A DNA stretch of 64,000 bases, taken from the NCBI RefSeq assembly GCF_001719065.1, contig NZ_LWAF01000001.1, forward strand, positions 186,001 through 250,000. The letters run 5' to 3'. The notes under the pieces are model-generated. The model saw only the letters and a list, made by a program, of their open reading frames with translations. It ran no database searches and was not told where the DNA came from. Every line of letters starts with the position of its first letter. Position 1 is the stretch's first letter. Position numbers and translations under genes: made by a program. Below, in pieces: positions 8,428 to 18,387 of this stretch. The stretch comes from Fervidobacterium thailandense. GTDB taxonomy: Bacteria; Thermotogota; Thermotogae; Thermotogales; Fervidobacteriaceae.

Positions 8428-10800
8428 CTATTTCTCTTTCTTAGGCTTTCTACCACGCTTCTTTTCTTCCGCCATCTCGTGTGCCCTTTTCAGCGCTTCG
8501 ACCACGTAGTAATTTACTGAGCCTTTTGGATAATTACCGTTCTTATCCATCTTTCCGGCCTTCTTGTCAGTCATCAGTTCAAGGGCTTCGTCTACCTCAT
8601 CCACCGTCCAGATGTGGAACTTTCCTTCTTGAATCGCTTCCAAAATTTCGTCCTTCAAAACGAGATTTTTCACGTTTGCACGGGGGATTATCACTCCTTG
8701 GTCACCGGTCAGTCCTTTTAACTTGCATATCCTGAAAAATCCCTCCACTTTTTCGTTGACACCACCGACAGGTTGAACATGGCCGTGCTGGTTAATCGAT
8801 CCGGTAACTGCGATACTTTGCTTTAACGGAATCTTGGATATCGCCGAGATGATGGCCAGTACTTCGGCAAGTGATGCGCTGTCCCCCTCGACGTAACCGT
8901 AAACCTGCTCGAAAGAGATCGAAACTCCAATGGAAAACGGTACCTTTCGTGCGTACTTGCTTCCCAAATAACCTGTAAGGATCATGACCGCTTTGCTGTG
9001 AATTTGCCCACTCAGGTCCGCCTCACGCTGGATGTCGAGAATACCCGAGGTTCCAAGGTAAGTCTTTGCCGTGATTTTCACCGGTAATCCGAACTCGAAA
9101 TCCCCGAAGTTGACCACAGTCAACCCGTTGACCTGTCCGACTACCTTTCCTGAGACGTCGATCATCAGTTCGCCGGTTTTGAACATTTCGTCGTATTTTT
9201 CAACGACCAACTGGAGCCTGTTCTCACGTTCGTAGAGCGCCTTTATAACGTCCGCCTTTTCGATGTATTTGGCATCACGTTTTCCGGCGTAAAAGTTGGC
9301 TTCCTCTAAAAGATCTATTATCGAACCAAGTTTCATCGACAATTTTCTTCTATCACCGGATAATCGGAACGAGTACCAGAGTATCTTCTCAAGTGCACTT
9401 CTTTTGATCGGTAGAAGCTCAGCCTCTTTTACGTAATCGGCAATGAAGGAAACAAGATCGTTCACAGTGTTAACATCCGCGTCCAGTTCCCAATCCATTT
9501 CGACCTTAACCTTGAAAAGTTTCTCAAAATCTGGATCATAATCGTACAGTAGCTCGTAGACATCTGGCGTACCTATGAGTATCACTTTCAGTTTCAAAGG
9601 TATCGGATCCGTCTTCAAAGTTGCGATCGTCGAATAACCGTATGCAGTGTCAAGATTTTCAATTTCCACCGACTTTGCCATCAGAACTTTCTTTAATCTA
9701 TCCCACACAAAGGGATGCACGAGAAGTTCGTAGGCGTCTATTATCAAATACCCTCCGTTCGCTTTGTGTATGCTTCCGGGTCTTATCATAGCGTAGTCGG
9801 TGTAGAGCATCCCTTCACGCTCTATGTATTCGATCTTTCCGAAGAGATTGTGATAAGTCGGAGTATCCTCGAATACGACAGGAGCCGCGTTCGTTCCTGA
9901 GTTGTCGACTATTATATTTACGTTATACGCGCGGCGAAAGTAAAACTCCAGGTCAGAAATCTTTTTCGCGGAACTTACCTTATCCACGAGGTCCTCCTTA
10001 ATTCTATGGATAAACTCGCGCACATCGCTGTACGGGTACTTCTTCTCCAAACTGGAGAAAAGTTCCTCGGTTGCGAAAAGGAGAGCGTAGCGATTTAGAT
10101 CTCGCACTTGCTCCTTGTAGTGTGCTTCAAGTTTTCTGACGTTCTCTATCGCCGCCTCGATCAAGAGCTCAACCTTTTTAGAAGATTCCTGGTATACACG
10201 TTTTTCCTCATCGCTCAAGGCTTCGAATTCCTGTTCCGAAAGGATCTTTCCATCTTTTAACGGATAGTAGTTCACACCTGTTGAGGAAATCTTTATGGCA
10301 AAGCCAAGAGCCTTAGCCTTTTCGATGAGTTCGTTTGTGTAGCGTTCCTGGGCTGCCTGAAATTCCTCATCGAGTTGCCTTCGACGTGCCTTGTAATCCT
10401 CTCCTTCGAAAACCTTCGACAGACGATCCGTCAAACTCTCGACAACTTTTTCCAGGTCCTTTTTAAAATCTACACCTTTACCCGCCGGGAAGAAAATGAC
10501 CTTTGCGTGTTGCGGATCCTCAAAATCGGCGACGTACCCTACGTCTGGAGGAACGGGTTTTTTCTGAGAATACTCCTGAACAAAGTGCTTTGTAAAGGTC
10601 TTACGTCCAGTCCTGGAGTGTCCCACGACGAAAATGTTGTATCCGTCGCGTTCCATCTCGAGTCCGAAAAGCAAGGCCTTGACGGCCCGGTCTCTACCTA
10701 TGAAGGATTGCGTTCTCAGAACATCCGCCGTGGATTCTATCTTCGGTAGTAATTCCGTATCTATCGACAGATCCTGTACTTTGAGCTTCTGAACGGGCAA
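8428..10800 (-). CDS. Lon-like (LonC/TTC1975 type) AAA-family serine protease
   Basis: The C-terminal third is a Lon protease domain with the Ser-Lys dyad: Ser641 in VEGDSASLAE and Lys684 in GGVNEKVEGF. The N-terminal part is an AAA-like module. Its P-loop GHSRTGRKT carries Arg where the Walker A Lys normally sits; FEDTPTYHNLFG and GGYLIIDAYELL match Lon-related ATPase segments. A long, charged, coiled-coil-like insertion lies at ~115-250. This layout fits the YcbZ/LonC branch, some members of which are reported to act without ATP. The C-terminus is Lys/Arg rich. Start TTG 10800 has AAAAGGAGGG upstream. It is the third gene after the MFS and SIMPL genes; pfkA downstream has its own promoter. 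Confidence 0.9.
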   Translation of the reverse strand: MPVQKLKVQDLSIDTELLPKIESTADVLRTQSFIGRDRAVKALLFGLEMERDGYNIFVVGHSRTGRKTFTKHFVQEYSQKKPVPPDVGYVADFEDPQHAKVIFFPAGKGVDFKKDLEKVVESLTDRLSKVFEGEDYKARRRQLDEEFQAAQERYTNELIEKAKALGFAIKISSTGVNYYPLKDGKILSEQEFEALSDEEKRVYQESSKKVELLIEAAIENVRKLEAHYKEQVRDLNRYALLFATEELFSSLEKKYPYSDVREFIHRIKEDLVDKVSSAKKISDLEFYFRRAYNVNIIVDNSGTNAAPVVFEDTPTYHNLFGKIEYIEREGMLYTDYAMIRPGSIHKANGGYLIIDAYELLVHPFVWDRLKKVLMAKSVEIENLDTAYGYSTIATLKTDPIPLKLKVILIGTPDVYELLYDYDPDFEKLFKVKVEMDWELDADVNTVNDLVSFIADYVKEAELLPIKRSALEKILWYSFRLSGDRRKLSMKLGSIIDLLEEANFYAGKRDAKYIEKADVIKALYERENRLQLVVEKYDEMFKTGELMIDVSGKVVGQVNGLTVVNFGDFEFGLPVKITAKTYLGTSGILDIQREADLSGQIHSKAVMILTGYLGSKYARKVPFSIGVSISFEQVYGYVEGDSASLAEVLAIISAISKIPLKQSIAVTGSINQHGHVQPVGGVNEKVEGFFRICKLKGLTGDQGVIIPRANVKNLVLKDEILEAIQEGKFHIWTVDEVDEALELMTDKKAGKMDKNGNYPKGSVNYYVVEALKRAHEMAEEKKRGRKPKKEK

Positions 10801-10827
10801 AGCTCATCCCTCCTTTTGGGTGCTTGA

Positions 10828-11565
10828 TTACTTAACTTCAAAAACCACGTTGACGGTTACCATTACATCTTTTTCGATCGTTGATGTGTCGTACGTGCCG
10901 TAATCACTCACTTCGGTGCTGTTGGGTGCCAGTACCTGGACTACTCCACTTTTTGCGGACACAACACGCAAGAGCTTAAGACCACTTGTGCTGGCTATTT
11001 CCATGGCCCTCCTTTTAGCATCCTTCACCGCTTCCGACAGTAACTTCACACGAAGTTCGGGAAGTTTCGAGTAATAGTACTGAACCGGATTTGATTGAAA
11101 AACGATCCCCTTGTCAAGAAGCTCCTGGGTTATTAGTTTTGACCTTTCCGCAATCTCTTGTATGTCCCTCGTCTCAACAAAGAGATACTCAACCAACGTG
11201 TAACTTCTCTCCGTGGCTAGTTGTTCAGGAACGTAATTTTCCATAACCGTGATTGAAGAGGCTTTTACCGATTTCCGGTCTATTCCATGCTGTTCAAAAA
11301 CGGAAAGAACTTCAGCTTCGTAGCGTTTCATGAGCTTAAATGCTTCGGAAAGCGCACTTTCAGACGTCTTTACGGAGAAGCTCGAGGACCAAGTGGCAAT
11401 GTCAGAAACTACTCGCTCTTTTGCCGAACCAATGACGGTCACAGTTTTCTGCGGTTGCTTTGAGAGCAAGAAGCAATACCCAAATATCGTCATTCCAGTG
11501 ACAAAACAAATTCCAAGAAACACAGCACTGAAAACTTTATACTTTGAGTCAACTTCCGGTTTCAC
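10828..11565 (-). CDS. SIMPL-domain (DUF541) membrane-anchored protein
   Basis: The protein has one N-terminal membrane segment (VFSAVFLGICFVTGMTIFGY) followed by a SIMPL domain of ~200 residues: KTVTVIGSAKERVVSDIATW, alternating strands and helices, then the conserved region with LLSEAVKDAKRRAMEIAS and LKLLRVVSAK, ending in VMVTVNVVFEV. The domain is widespread and periplasmic or surface-exposed; function is poorly known, with links to oxidative stress and secretion in some species. I chose GTG 11565 because GAGGTG precedes it by 5 nt; an ATG at 11595 has no ribosome site. It lies between MFS and Lon-like genes in one operon. Confidence 0.82.
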   Translation of the reverse strand: MKPEVDSKYKVFSAVFLGICFVTGMTIFGYCFLLSKQPQKTVTVIGSAKERVVSDIATWSSSFSVKTSESALSEAFKLMKRYEAEVLSVFEQHGIDRKSVKASSITVMENYVPEQLATERSYTLVEYLFVETRDIQEIAERSKLITQELLDKGIVFQSNPVQYYYSKLPELRVKLLSEAVKDAKRRAMEIASTSGLKLLRVVSAKSGVVQVLAPNSTEVSDYGTYDTSTIEKDVMVTVNVVFEVK

Positions 11566-11613
11566 GTTCTCACCTCGCGATACTTCAACATTCATAATAC
11601 TTCAGCCAACCAT

Positions 11614-12930
11614 TCACTTTCTGTGGTGAATGTGGACTCCCGCGTACTTTTTGGACTTACCTTTTCGCGATGAGCTCAGTACGAAAAAATTTCCTGAGAT
11701 TCGGTTTACCGGTTTCAAGGAATTTCGGTTCTTAGGTTTAGTTTTTCTCTCCAACTTGACGACAACGAGACCATCAAGTTGTTTGGACGACAAATAAGTG
11801 AGCACCGAAAAGGTCAGCAATGTTGCAATGGTGTTCAGAAGATAGTAATGTCCTGTTACTAAAAAGAGTTTTGTATAATTTGTCTCACCAGCTAATGATA
11901 ACTTTGAAAACGTGTAAGCTGAAAAAGCCCGCATCGCGTTGTTCAAGAAGTAACTCAAACCAGAAAACGTTGCCATGTAGTTCCTTGGGAGGTACGTTAA
12001 ACAAAACACCATGTACATGGGTGTGGAAATGTTAAGCAGAACAAATCTCAAGACATACCCCACGGAAAAAGCGACGGGATTTGCCATCAAGGCCGGGAGT
12101 GTGTATATGAGCAGCGTAACTGCGCCGTACAGAGCAAAGAGTGATAGTCTGTATCCAAACTTTTCCGTTACCTTGTGCGAGAAAAGCGAGGTTCCGGCTG
12201 TAGTGAGCTGTGAAATTGCAAGAATCGCTGAGATCGTGGCTGTCGAAAGGGAAAAGATATCGAAAAAGATCACGTTACCAAAGTTGATGAATATTCCTGC
12301 CGCAAAACTAACGAGGGCTCCAGAGATAATGTAATAAGTAAGCATTATGGTCTGTCCCAAGTTTAGCTCGAATATTCTTTCAACTTTTGAGGTTCTCTTG
12401 ACGTTCGGGAACCGTATTACGGGAACTACCGACATGAGTGCAAGGATCATCGACAAACTCAGTGCTTTGAAGTACCCGATCCATTCAGCCAAGACACCCG
12501 CACCGAAGTATCCCAGAACCCCCGTAAGCATCACTATCGCGAAATTGATATTCGAATTACGCAAACGCTTCCTATCATCAGAACTTTCGATGATGGAGAT
12601 CGTCGGTAACAAGATAGAAGTATCAAAGAGTCCAAACAGGAAAGATGAAGTGACGATTGCCTGAGGAGTTTGAGCAACGATACGTAAAAAACCCATCAGA
12701 CTGAACAAAGGAGTCGTGAGAATGATCGTGTTCTTCCTACCTATCCTGTCAGAGAGCGATGAAAAAATCAGCCCACCTACAGCGAGTCCCCAAGAATAGT
12801 AAAACGTTGCCTTACCGACGAGAACGTTGTCGAATCCCTGCGAACGTAAGAACAAATTGTAAAGTACCGAATAAGCAGACCTTGCTACCCCAATCAAAAA
12901 TGTGTAAATATTTATCCAAAGTACACTCAG
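11614..12930 (-). CDS. Major facilitator superfamily transporter (possible CTG start)
   Basis: About 12 hydrophobic segments span the first ~390 residues, with the MFS loop-2/3 signature SDRIGRKNTIIL, including the conserved D-R-x-G-R-[KR]. The substrate is not deducible. The last ~45 residues form a hydrophilic basic tail (KLERKTKPKNRNS... ending HIHHRK), probably cytoplasmic. The reading frame opens with GTG at 12939, but the GAGGTG ribosome site overlaps that codon and is best spaced (6 nt) for CTG at 12928-12930, giving a start of LSVLWINIYTF. It is the first gene of the MFS-SIMPL-Lon operon and is divergent from ffh. Confidence 0.85.
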   Translation of the reverse strand: MSVLWINIYTFLIGVARSAYSVLYNLFLRSQGFDNVLVGKATFYYSWGLAVGGLIFSSLSDRIGRKNTIILTTPLFSLMGFLRIVAQTPQAIVTSSFLFGLFDTSILLPTISIIESSDDRKRLRNSNINFAIVMLTGVLGYFGAGVLAEWIGYFKALSLSMILALMSVVPVIRFPNVKRTSKVERIFELNLGQTIMLTYYIISGALVSFAAGIFINFGNVIFFDIFSLSTATISAILAISQLTTAGTSLFSHKVTEKFGYRLSLFALYGAVTLLIYTLPALMANPVAFSVGYVLRFVLLNISTPMYMVFCLTYLPRNYMATFSGLSYFLNNAMRAFSAYTFSKLSLAGETNYTKLFLVTGHYYLLNTIATLLTFSVLTYLSSKQLDGLVVVKLERKTKPKNRNSLKPVNRISGNFFVLSSSRKGKSKKYAGVHIHHRK

Positions 12931-12939
12931 TTCCAACAC

Positions 12940-13283
12940 CTCGCAAATATTTGGCCCCTAGGCTCGTACTCGAAGTTTGTACCGTATGATTCGCCGAAGC
13001 ACTCACGTACTATTATACCGCAACAAACAAAATTATACCTTAAACTTTCCGAACTGGGACTTGAGGTCTGACGAAAAGACTCCCACTCGATGTTAAAATT
13101 AGGTAACAAAAATTGTGTAGATTAACTTACAACACATATGTATCGCAACCATTTATTAACTGTAATGTTTAGTAATTGTTTCATCGGTTTCTTTGATTTA
13201 ATTGATTTTTCCACTCCCTACGGCTAATATATAATAGTGCTGTTAGGAACAGCGGTTGAAAAAACGTTCGTCGAGGTGTTTCG
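12940..13283. other. Divergent intergenic region between MFS gene and ffh
   Basis: About 340 bp, AT-rich. It holds start signals for both directions and no convincing gene. Minus-strand -10 candidates TATAAT occur twice, 24 bp apart (13030-13035 and 13012-13017), with no good -35. On the plus strand TTGATT (13202-13207), a 17-bp spacer and TAATAT (13225-13230), overlapping TATAAT at 13230-13235, likely drive ffh. A small hairpin GCTGTT/AACAGC (13239-13253) lies in the ffh leader. Confidence 0.5.
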
Positions 13284-14588
13284 ATGTTCGAAGGGCTTAG
13301 GGAAAAGTTATCCAACGCGTTCAGGATGCTATCTGGAAAAGGCAAAATTACGGAGAAAAACATCGAGGAAGCCGTGCAGATCGTAAAGACTTCCCTTTTA
13401 GCCGCCGATGTTTCGTACAAGGTTGTCAGGGAGTTTGTCGAAAACGTCAAGAAGCGTGCTTTGGGAGAAGAAGTTCTCAAGTCCCTGACTCCGGACCAGA
13501 TGTTTATCAAGATTGTGAGGGACGAACTCATCAAGTTACTTGGAGAAAGGGAACCGTTGAAGCTCATTCACAATCCATCGTACGTGATGATGGTTGGTTT
13601 GCAGGGAACTGGAAAGACAACAAGCGCAGCTAAGATTGCCAACTATTTGAAAAAACAGGGCAAACGTCCCATACTGGTAGCTGCCGATACCTACAGGCCC
13701 GCAGCAATCGACCAGCTGGAAGTATTAGGGAAAAAGATCGGTGTACCCGTCATAACGGGGGATAGGAAGAATGCGATAAGAATAGTTCAAGAGGCGATGA
13801 AGCAGGTCAAAGACAGCGGTTACGATGTTGTTATTCTTGATACTGCGGGACGTCTCCACATAGACGAGGAGATGATGCAGGAACTCGAAGAGATAAAGAG
13901 GATGGTTCAACCCGATGAAATACTACTCACCGTTGATGCAATGGCTGGTCAGGACGCCGTTAACTCAGCCAAGACGTTTAACGAGAGGCTTGAAGTTACT
14001 GGTTTCGTTATCACCAAACTCGACGGTGACTCGCGCGGTGGAGTTATTTTAACGATAAGATACATAACCGGAAAGCCCGTGAAATTCGTTGGTGTGGGTG
14101 AGAAAGTTGACGATTTTGACGAGTTTTATCCTGACAGAATCGCCAACAGGATTCTGGGACTCGGAGATGTCCTCTCGCTAATCGAACGCGTTGAGCGTGA
14201 GTTGGATCAAGAAAAACTCGAGAAGATGGGGCAAAAATTTGTCAGAGCGGAATTTACGCTCGAAGATTTCAGGGAACAAATCAAGGAAATTAAAAAGCTT
14301 GGAATCGACAAAATACTCGAAGCGCTTCCCGGTGCCCCACAGGTAGATCTCGACACGAGCGAGAAAGAGCTTAGAAAAATCGAGGCAATCATTAACTCCA
14401 TGACACCTCAGGAACGCAACAATCCGGAGATCATCAACGCTTCAAGGAAGAGGAGAATTGCCGCAGGTAGTGGTACAACTGTGCAAGATGTCAATAAACT
14501 CCTAAAATCCTACGAGGAAATGAAAAAATTGATGAAAATGTTCAAAAAAGGAAGGTTACCGTTCAGTTTGAAGGGATTCAGGTTTTAA
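13284..14588 (+). CDS. ffh: Signal recognition particle protein Ffh (SRP54)
   Basis: Ffh binds signal sequences and the SRP RNA and, with FtsY, targets ribosomes to the membrane. The N domain (~1-90) is followed by the G domain with P-loop GLQGTGKTTSAAKIA, DTYRPAAIDQL, DTAGRLHIDEEMM, TKLDGDSRGG and the G5-like FVGVGEKVDDF. The methionine-rich M domain with the RNA-binding SRKRRIAAGSGTTVQDVNKLL ends at residue 434. Length and order are normal. GAGGTG precedes the ATG. It is the first gene of an eight-gene operon ending at lepB that couples protein targeting, ribosomal proteins, rRNA/tRNA maturation factors and signal peptidase. Confidence 0.98.
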   Translation: MFEGLREKLSNAFRMLSGKGKITEKNIEEAVQIVKTSLLAADVSYKVVREFVENVKKRALGEEVLKSLTPDQMFIKIVRDELIKLLGEREPLKLIHNPSYVMMVGLQGTGKTTSAAKIANYLKKQGKRPILVAADTYRPAAIDQLEVLGKKIGVPVITGDRKNAIRIVQEAMKQVKDSGYDVVILDTAGRLHIDEEMMQELEEIKRMVQPDEILLTVDAMAGQDAVNSAKTFNERLEVTGFVITKLDGDSRGGVILTIRYITGKPVKFVGVGEKVDDFDEFYPDRIANRILGLGDVLSLIERVERELDQEKLEKMGQKFVRAEFTLEDFREQIKEIKKLGIDKILEALPGAPQVDLDTSEKELRKIEAIINSMTPQERNNPEIINASRKRRIAAGSGTTVQDVNKLLKSYEEMKKLMKMFKKGRLPFSLKGFRF

Positions 14589-14642
14589 TCAGGTTTTGTT
14601 TTAATGAATTCCACACAATACATTCGGATGGAGGTGTTTTTG

Positions 14643-14927
14643 GTGGTTAGGATCAGGTTAACGCGCATGGGAAAGAAGAAACAACCTTTCTACAGGATCG
14701 TTGTTGTTGACCAGAAGAAGAAGCGAGATGGAGCTTACATTGAAAGCCTCGGTTATTACAACCCTTTGAAGGAACCTTACGAAGTTAAAGTCGATATCGA
14801 CAGGGCCGTCGAGTGGATGCTCAAGGGTGCTCAACCGAGTGAAACAGTGGCAAAGCTACTTGGAAAACTTGGCCTCTTTGAAAAGCTTGCTGCCGCAAAA
14901 GCATCGAAGGCAAAGAAGGAGGCTTAA
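14643..14927 (+). CDS. rpsP: 30S ribosomal protein S16
   Basis: A small basic protein beginning VRIRLTRMGKKKQPFYRIVV, the S16 signature, with the conserved GAYIESLGYYNPL segment. S16 is an early 30S assembly protein. GGAGG lies 8 nt before GTG 14643, giving the usual start 'MVRIRL' and 94 residues; an in-frame TTG immediately before is less likely. The C-terminal tail is Ala/Lys rich. It is followed after 2 bp by khpA. Confidence 0.97.
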   Translation: MVRIRLTRMGKKKQPFYRIVVVDQKKKRDGAYIESLGYYNPLKEPYEVKVDIDRAVEWMLKGAQPSETVAKLLGKLGLFEKLAAAKASKAKKEA

Positions 14928-14929
14928 CT

Positions 14930-15154
14930 GTGAAGGATTTTGTTGAATACGTCCTCAAGGCGATTGTGAAACATCCCGAGCACGTGGTCGTAGTAGAATA
15001 CGAAGAGGACGGGAAAAAGGTTTACGACATCTCCGTGCACCCGGACGATGTGGGACAGGTCATCGGGAAGGACGGAAGGACGATAAAGTCCATCAAGATA
15101 CTTATGTCCAGTATGTCCGATGATTCGGACTTCATCTTACGGGTGCTAAGGTGA
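14930..15154 (+). CDS. khpA: KH-domain RNA-binding protein KhpA (YlqC)
   Basis: A 74-residue single KH-domain protein with the RNA-binding loop VIGKDGRTIKSIKIL (GxxG = GKDG). It is found between rpsP and rimM across Gram-positive bacteria and Thermotogae, where it forms an RNA chaperone, often with KhpB/Jag. It starts at GTG 14930, two bases after the rpsP stop; the AAGGAGG ribosome site lies inside the rpsP 3' end. Confidence 0.95.
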   Translation: MKDFVEYVLKAIVKHPEHVVVVEYEEDGKKVYDISVHPDDVGQVIGKDGRTIKSIKILMSSMSDDSDFILRVLR

Positions 15155-15161
15155 TGGTATC

Positions 15162-15692
15162 ATGAGGCGCGTTGAGGAACTCTTGAAGGAAAAGGTACCC
15201 ATAGGTGTGTTGAGCAACACACACGGTCTTGAAGGTGATATGAAGTTTTACTTTTTCTCAAACGTTCCAAGTTTAGCCACTAAGTTGACAGAGGCAATCG
15301 CTTACAACGAGCAGCTAAAAAAGTTTGTGATGGTGAGATTTGAAAAAGTCAGAAAGGCCCACGAGTACTACATCGTTCACTTGGTTGGTGTCAACACAGT
15401 TGCCGAAGCCGAGAAACTCAAGGGCTTTGTTGTGTACGTTGACAAGTCGTTCTTTCCGAAATCCAAGGATGGAGAGTATTACTTCTTCGAGCTCTTCGGT
15501 GCGGAAGTTTACGACGAATCGAATGTCAACCTTGGAATCGTGGACGACATAATTGAAACAGGAAGCAACGACGTTTTGGTGGTGAAAAAAGGCAAAGAAG
15601 AGATGCTCGTCCCCGTTATCGAACGGTACATCGTGAGTATAGACAAGGAAAACAAGAAGATCGTCATAAGGGTCCCGGAATGGATGGAGTGA
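15162..15692 (+). CDS. rimM: Ribosome maturation factor RimM
   Basis: RimM binds S19 and assists 30S head assembly and 16S processing. The N-terminal RimM domain begins IGVLSNTHGLEGDMKFYFFSN. The linker YYFFELFGAEVYDE leads into the PRC-barrel domain with IVDDIIETGSNDVLVVKKGKEE and VPVIERYIVSIDKENKKI. The length of 176 residues is standard. ATG 15162 lies 7 bp after khpA, and trmD begins 6 bp downstream, the classic rimM-trmD pairing. Confidence 0.96.
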   Translation: MRRVEELLKEKVPIGVLSNTHGLEGDMKFYFFSNVPSLATKLTEAIAYNEQLKKFVMVRFEKVRKAHEYYIVHLVGVNTVAEAEKLKGFVVYVDKSFFPKSKDGEYYFFELFGAEVYDESNVNLGIVDDIIETGSNDVLVVKKGKEEMLVPVIERYIVSIDKENKKIVIRVPEWME

Positions 15693-15698
15693 GTTCCG

Positions 15699-17013
<1,315 letters not shown>

Positions 17014-17052
17014 ACTCGTCGAAAATGATAATACCGAAAGGGAGGTATACGT

Positions 17053-17403
17053 ATGAGCATGGACAACCTTGTTAGGATCATCGAAAAGAGCCAGATGAAA
17101 GAAGTGCCGGAATTCAGACCGGGTGACACCGTTAGGGTGCACGTAAAAGTTAAGGAAGGTGACAAGGAAAGGATTCAGGCTTACGAAGGTATTGTTATAT
17201 CCATAAGGGGTTCTGGCATCAGCAAAACGTTTACAGTTAGGAGGATCGCAGCCGGCGGCATCGGTGTTGAAAGGATCTTCCCACTTTATGCTCCAACGAT
17301 CGACAAGATCGAAGTGGTGCGACGCGGTAAAGTGCGCAGGGCAAAACTTTATTACCTCAGGGATGTAAAAGGTAAGGTGAAGATAAAGGAAAGAAAACAG
17401 TGA
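17053..17403 (+). CDS. rplS: 50S ribosomal protein L19
   Basis: L19 lies at the 30S-50S interface. The typical [44 protein letters not shown] and [33 protein letters not shown] are present, and the length of 116 is standard. GGGAGGTATACGT precedes ATG 17053. lepB follows 18 bp later. Confidence 0.98.
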   Translation: MSMDNLVRIIEKSQMKEVPEFRPGDTVRVHVKVKEGDKERIQAYEGIVISIRGSGISKTFTVRRIAAGGIGVERIFPLYAPTIDKIEVVRRGKVRRAKLYYLRDVKGKVKIKERKQ

Positions 17404-17421
17404 TACCGGCAGGCGAGATTA

Positions 17422-18330
17422 ATGTCAAAGGATACAAAGAAAAATGTTAAGAGTTCTGGAAAGGGTGTAAAGCACTACCTCAAAGAAACGCTAATCACGT
17501 TCCTGTACGCAATCGTAGCGGCAACGATAATTAGGTTGTTCGTTTTTGAAACAATGCTCGTTCCCACACCATCGATGGTCCCCACGATTAACGTGGGGGA
17601 TCGTCTTTTTGTTGAGAAGATTACTTACTCCGCAAGGGAGCCGGAAATCGGGGAAATTGTGGTTTTTTACACCCCATTTCCTGATGAACGAGCGCAAGCG
17701 ATGCTCCGTGCATTCGATAAATTCATGGACATGTTTTCTCCTCGCGAGTTCAAGGGTTCGGTCAAGTACGTAAAAAGGCTCGTTGCGAAAGAGGGAGATG
17801 TAATCACACTAAAGCAGGTCGATGGAAACTGGAAGCTCTTTGTCAATGGAGAAATTCCTGAACATTTGAGAAACGTAAATTACGAACCAGATGGTATATT
17901 CAAGTATCCAAAGCTTTGGGAATACATGGCTAAGGCTTCGGAACTCAAAAAGAAAAATTTGTCTGAATACCGTCAGTTTCTTTTTGAGATAGCGCAACAA
18001 GAGGGCACTGGGTTAGCGAACATTATTTTCAGCGTGCTTGGTGGATTTGATCCCGTACCGTTAGGAATAGACTATTCCGTTTTCATTGAAAGGTACCTAA
18101 AGCCCGCGGGCATAAAGTTCTCGGATTACGTATGGGAAGAAAACGGGCAAGTGTACGTGAAAATTCCGAAAGGTTTCTACTTCTTCATGGGTGACAATTC
18201 CCCGCAAAGTCTCGATAGTAGGTTCTTCGGGTTTGTACCGAAAAAGGCAGTCATCGGCCGTCCCATCCTACGTATCTGGCCGTTCCGAAGTTTCGGGCCG
18301 ATACAACCAATTCCGAACGATTCGAAATAA
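17422..18330 (+). CDS. lepB: Signal peptidase I
   Basis: LepB cleaves signal peptides at the outer face of the inner membrane. A cytoplasmic basic N-terminus leads into one membrane segment (~24-42), then the catalytic Ser51 in VPTPSMVPTI and general base Lys118 in KYVKRLVAKEGD. Box E reads GDNSPQSLDSRFFG, with Pro-Gln where GDNRxxS is common. A long insertion at about 125-240, between the catalytic Lys and box E, makes the protein 302 residues and is probably an extracytoplasmic cap. It is the last gene of the ffh operon, followed by a strong terminator. Confidence 0.95.
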   Translation: MSKDTKKNVKSSGKGVKHYLKETLITFLYAIVAATIIRLFVFETMLVPTPSMVPTINVGDRLFVEKITYSAREPEIGEIVVFYTPFPDERAQAMLRAFDKFMDMFSPREFKGSVKYVKRLVAKEGDVITLKQVDGNWKLFVNGEIPEHLRNVNYEPDGIFKYPKLWEYMAKASELKKKNLSEYRQFLFEIAQQEGTGLANIIFSVLGGFDPVPLGIDYSVFIERYLKPAGIKFSDYVWEENGQVYVKIPKGFYFFMGDNSPQSLDSRFFGFVPKKAVIGRPILRIWPFRSFGPIQPIPNDSK

Positions 18331-18340
18331 GTAAAAGAAA

Positions 18341-18371
18341 AAACCGGCAGGCAACTGCCGGTTTGATTTTT
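18341..18371. terminator. Bidirectional rho-independent terminator
   Basis: A perfect 10-bp stem AAACCGGCAG (18341-18350) / CTGCCGGTTT (18355-18364) with GCAA tetraloop, followed on the plus strand by GATTTTTT. A-rich sequence on the left supplies a T-run on the minus strand, so it can end both the ffh-lepB operon and the convergent envelope operon. Confidence 0.9.
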
Positions 18372-18387
18372 TCAAAGTATTAAAAAA

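Noticed and set aside
13012-13035. Two TATAAT boxes 24 bp apart as tandem promoters or operator repeats
   Set aside because: Neither has a good -35 and the spacing alone does not prove a repeat element; listed only within the intergenic feature.
12927-13109. 60-codon minus-strand frame upstream of the MFS gene
   Set aside because: No ribosome site, overlaps MFS start and promoter-like TATAAT boxes, and shows no domain-like pattern.
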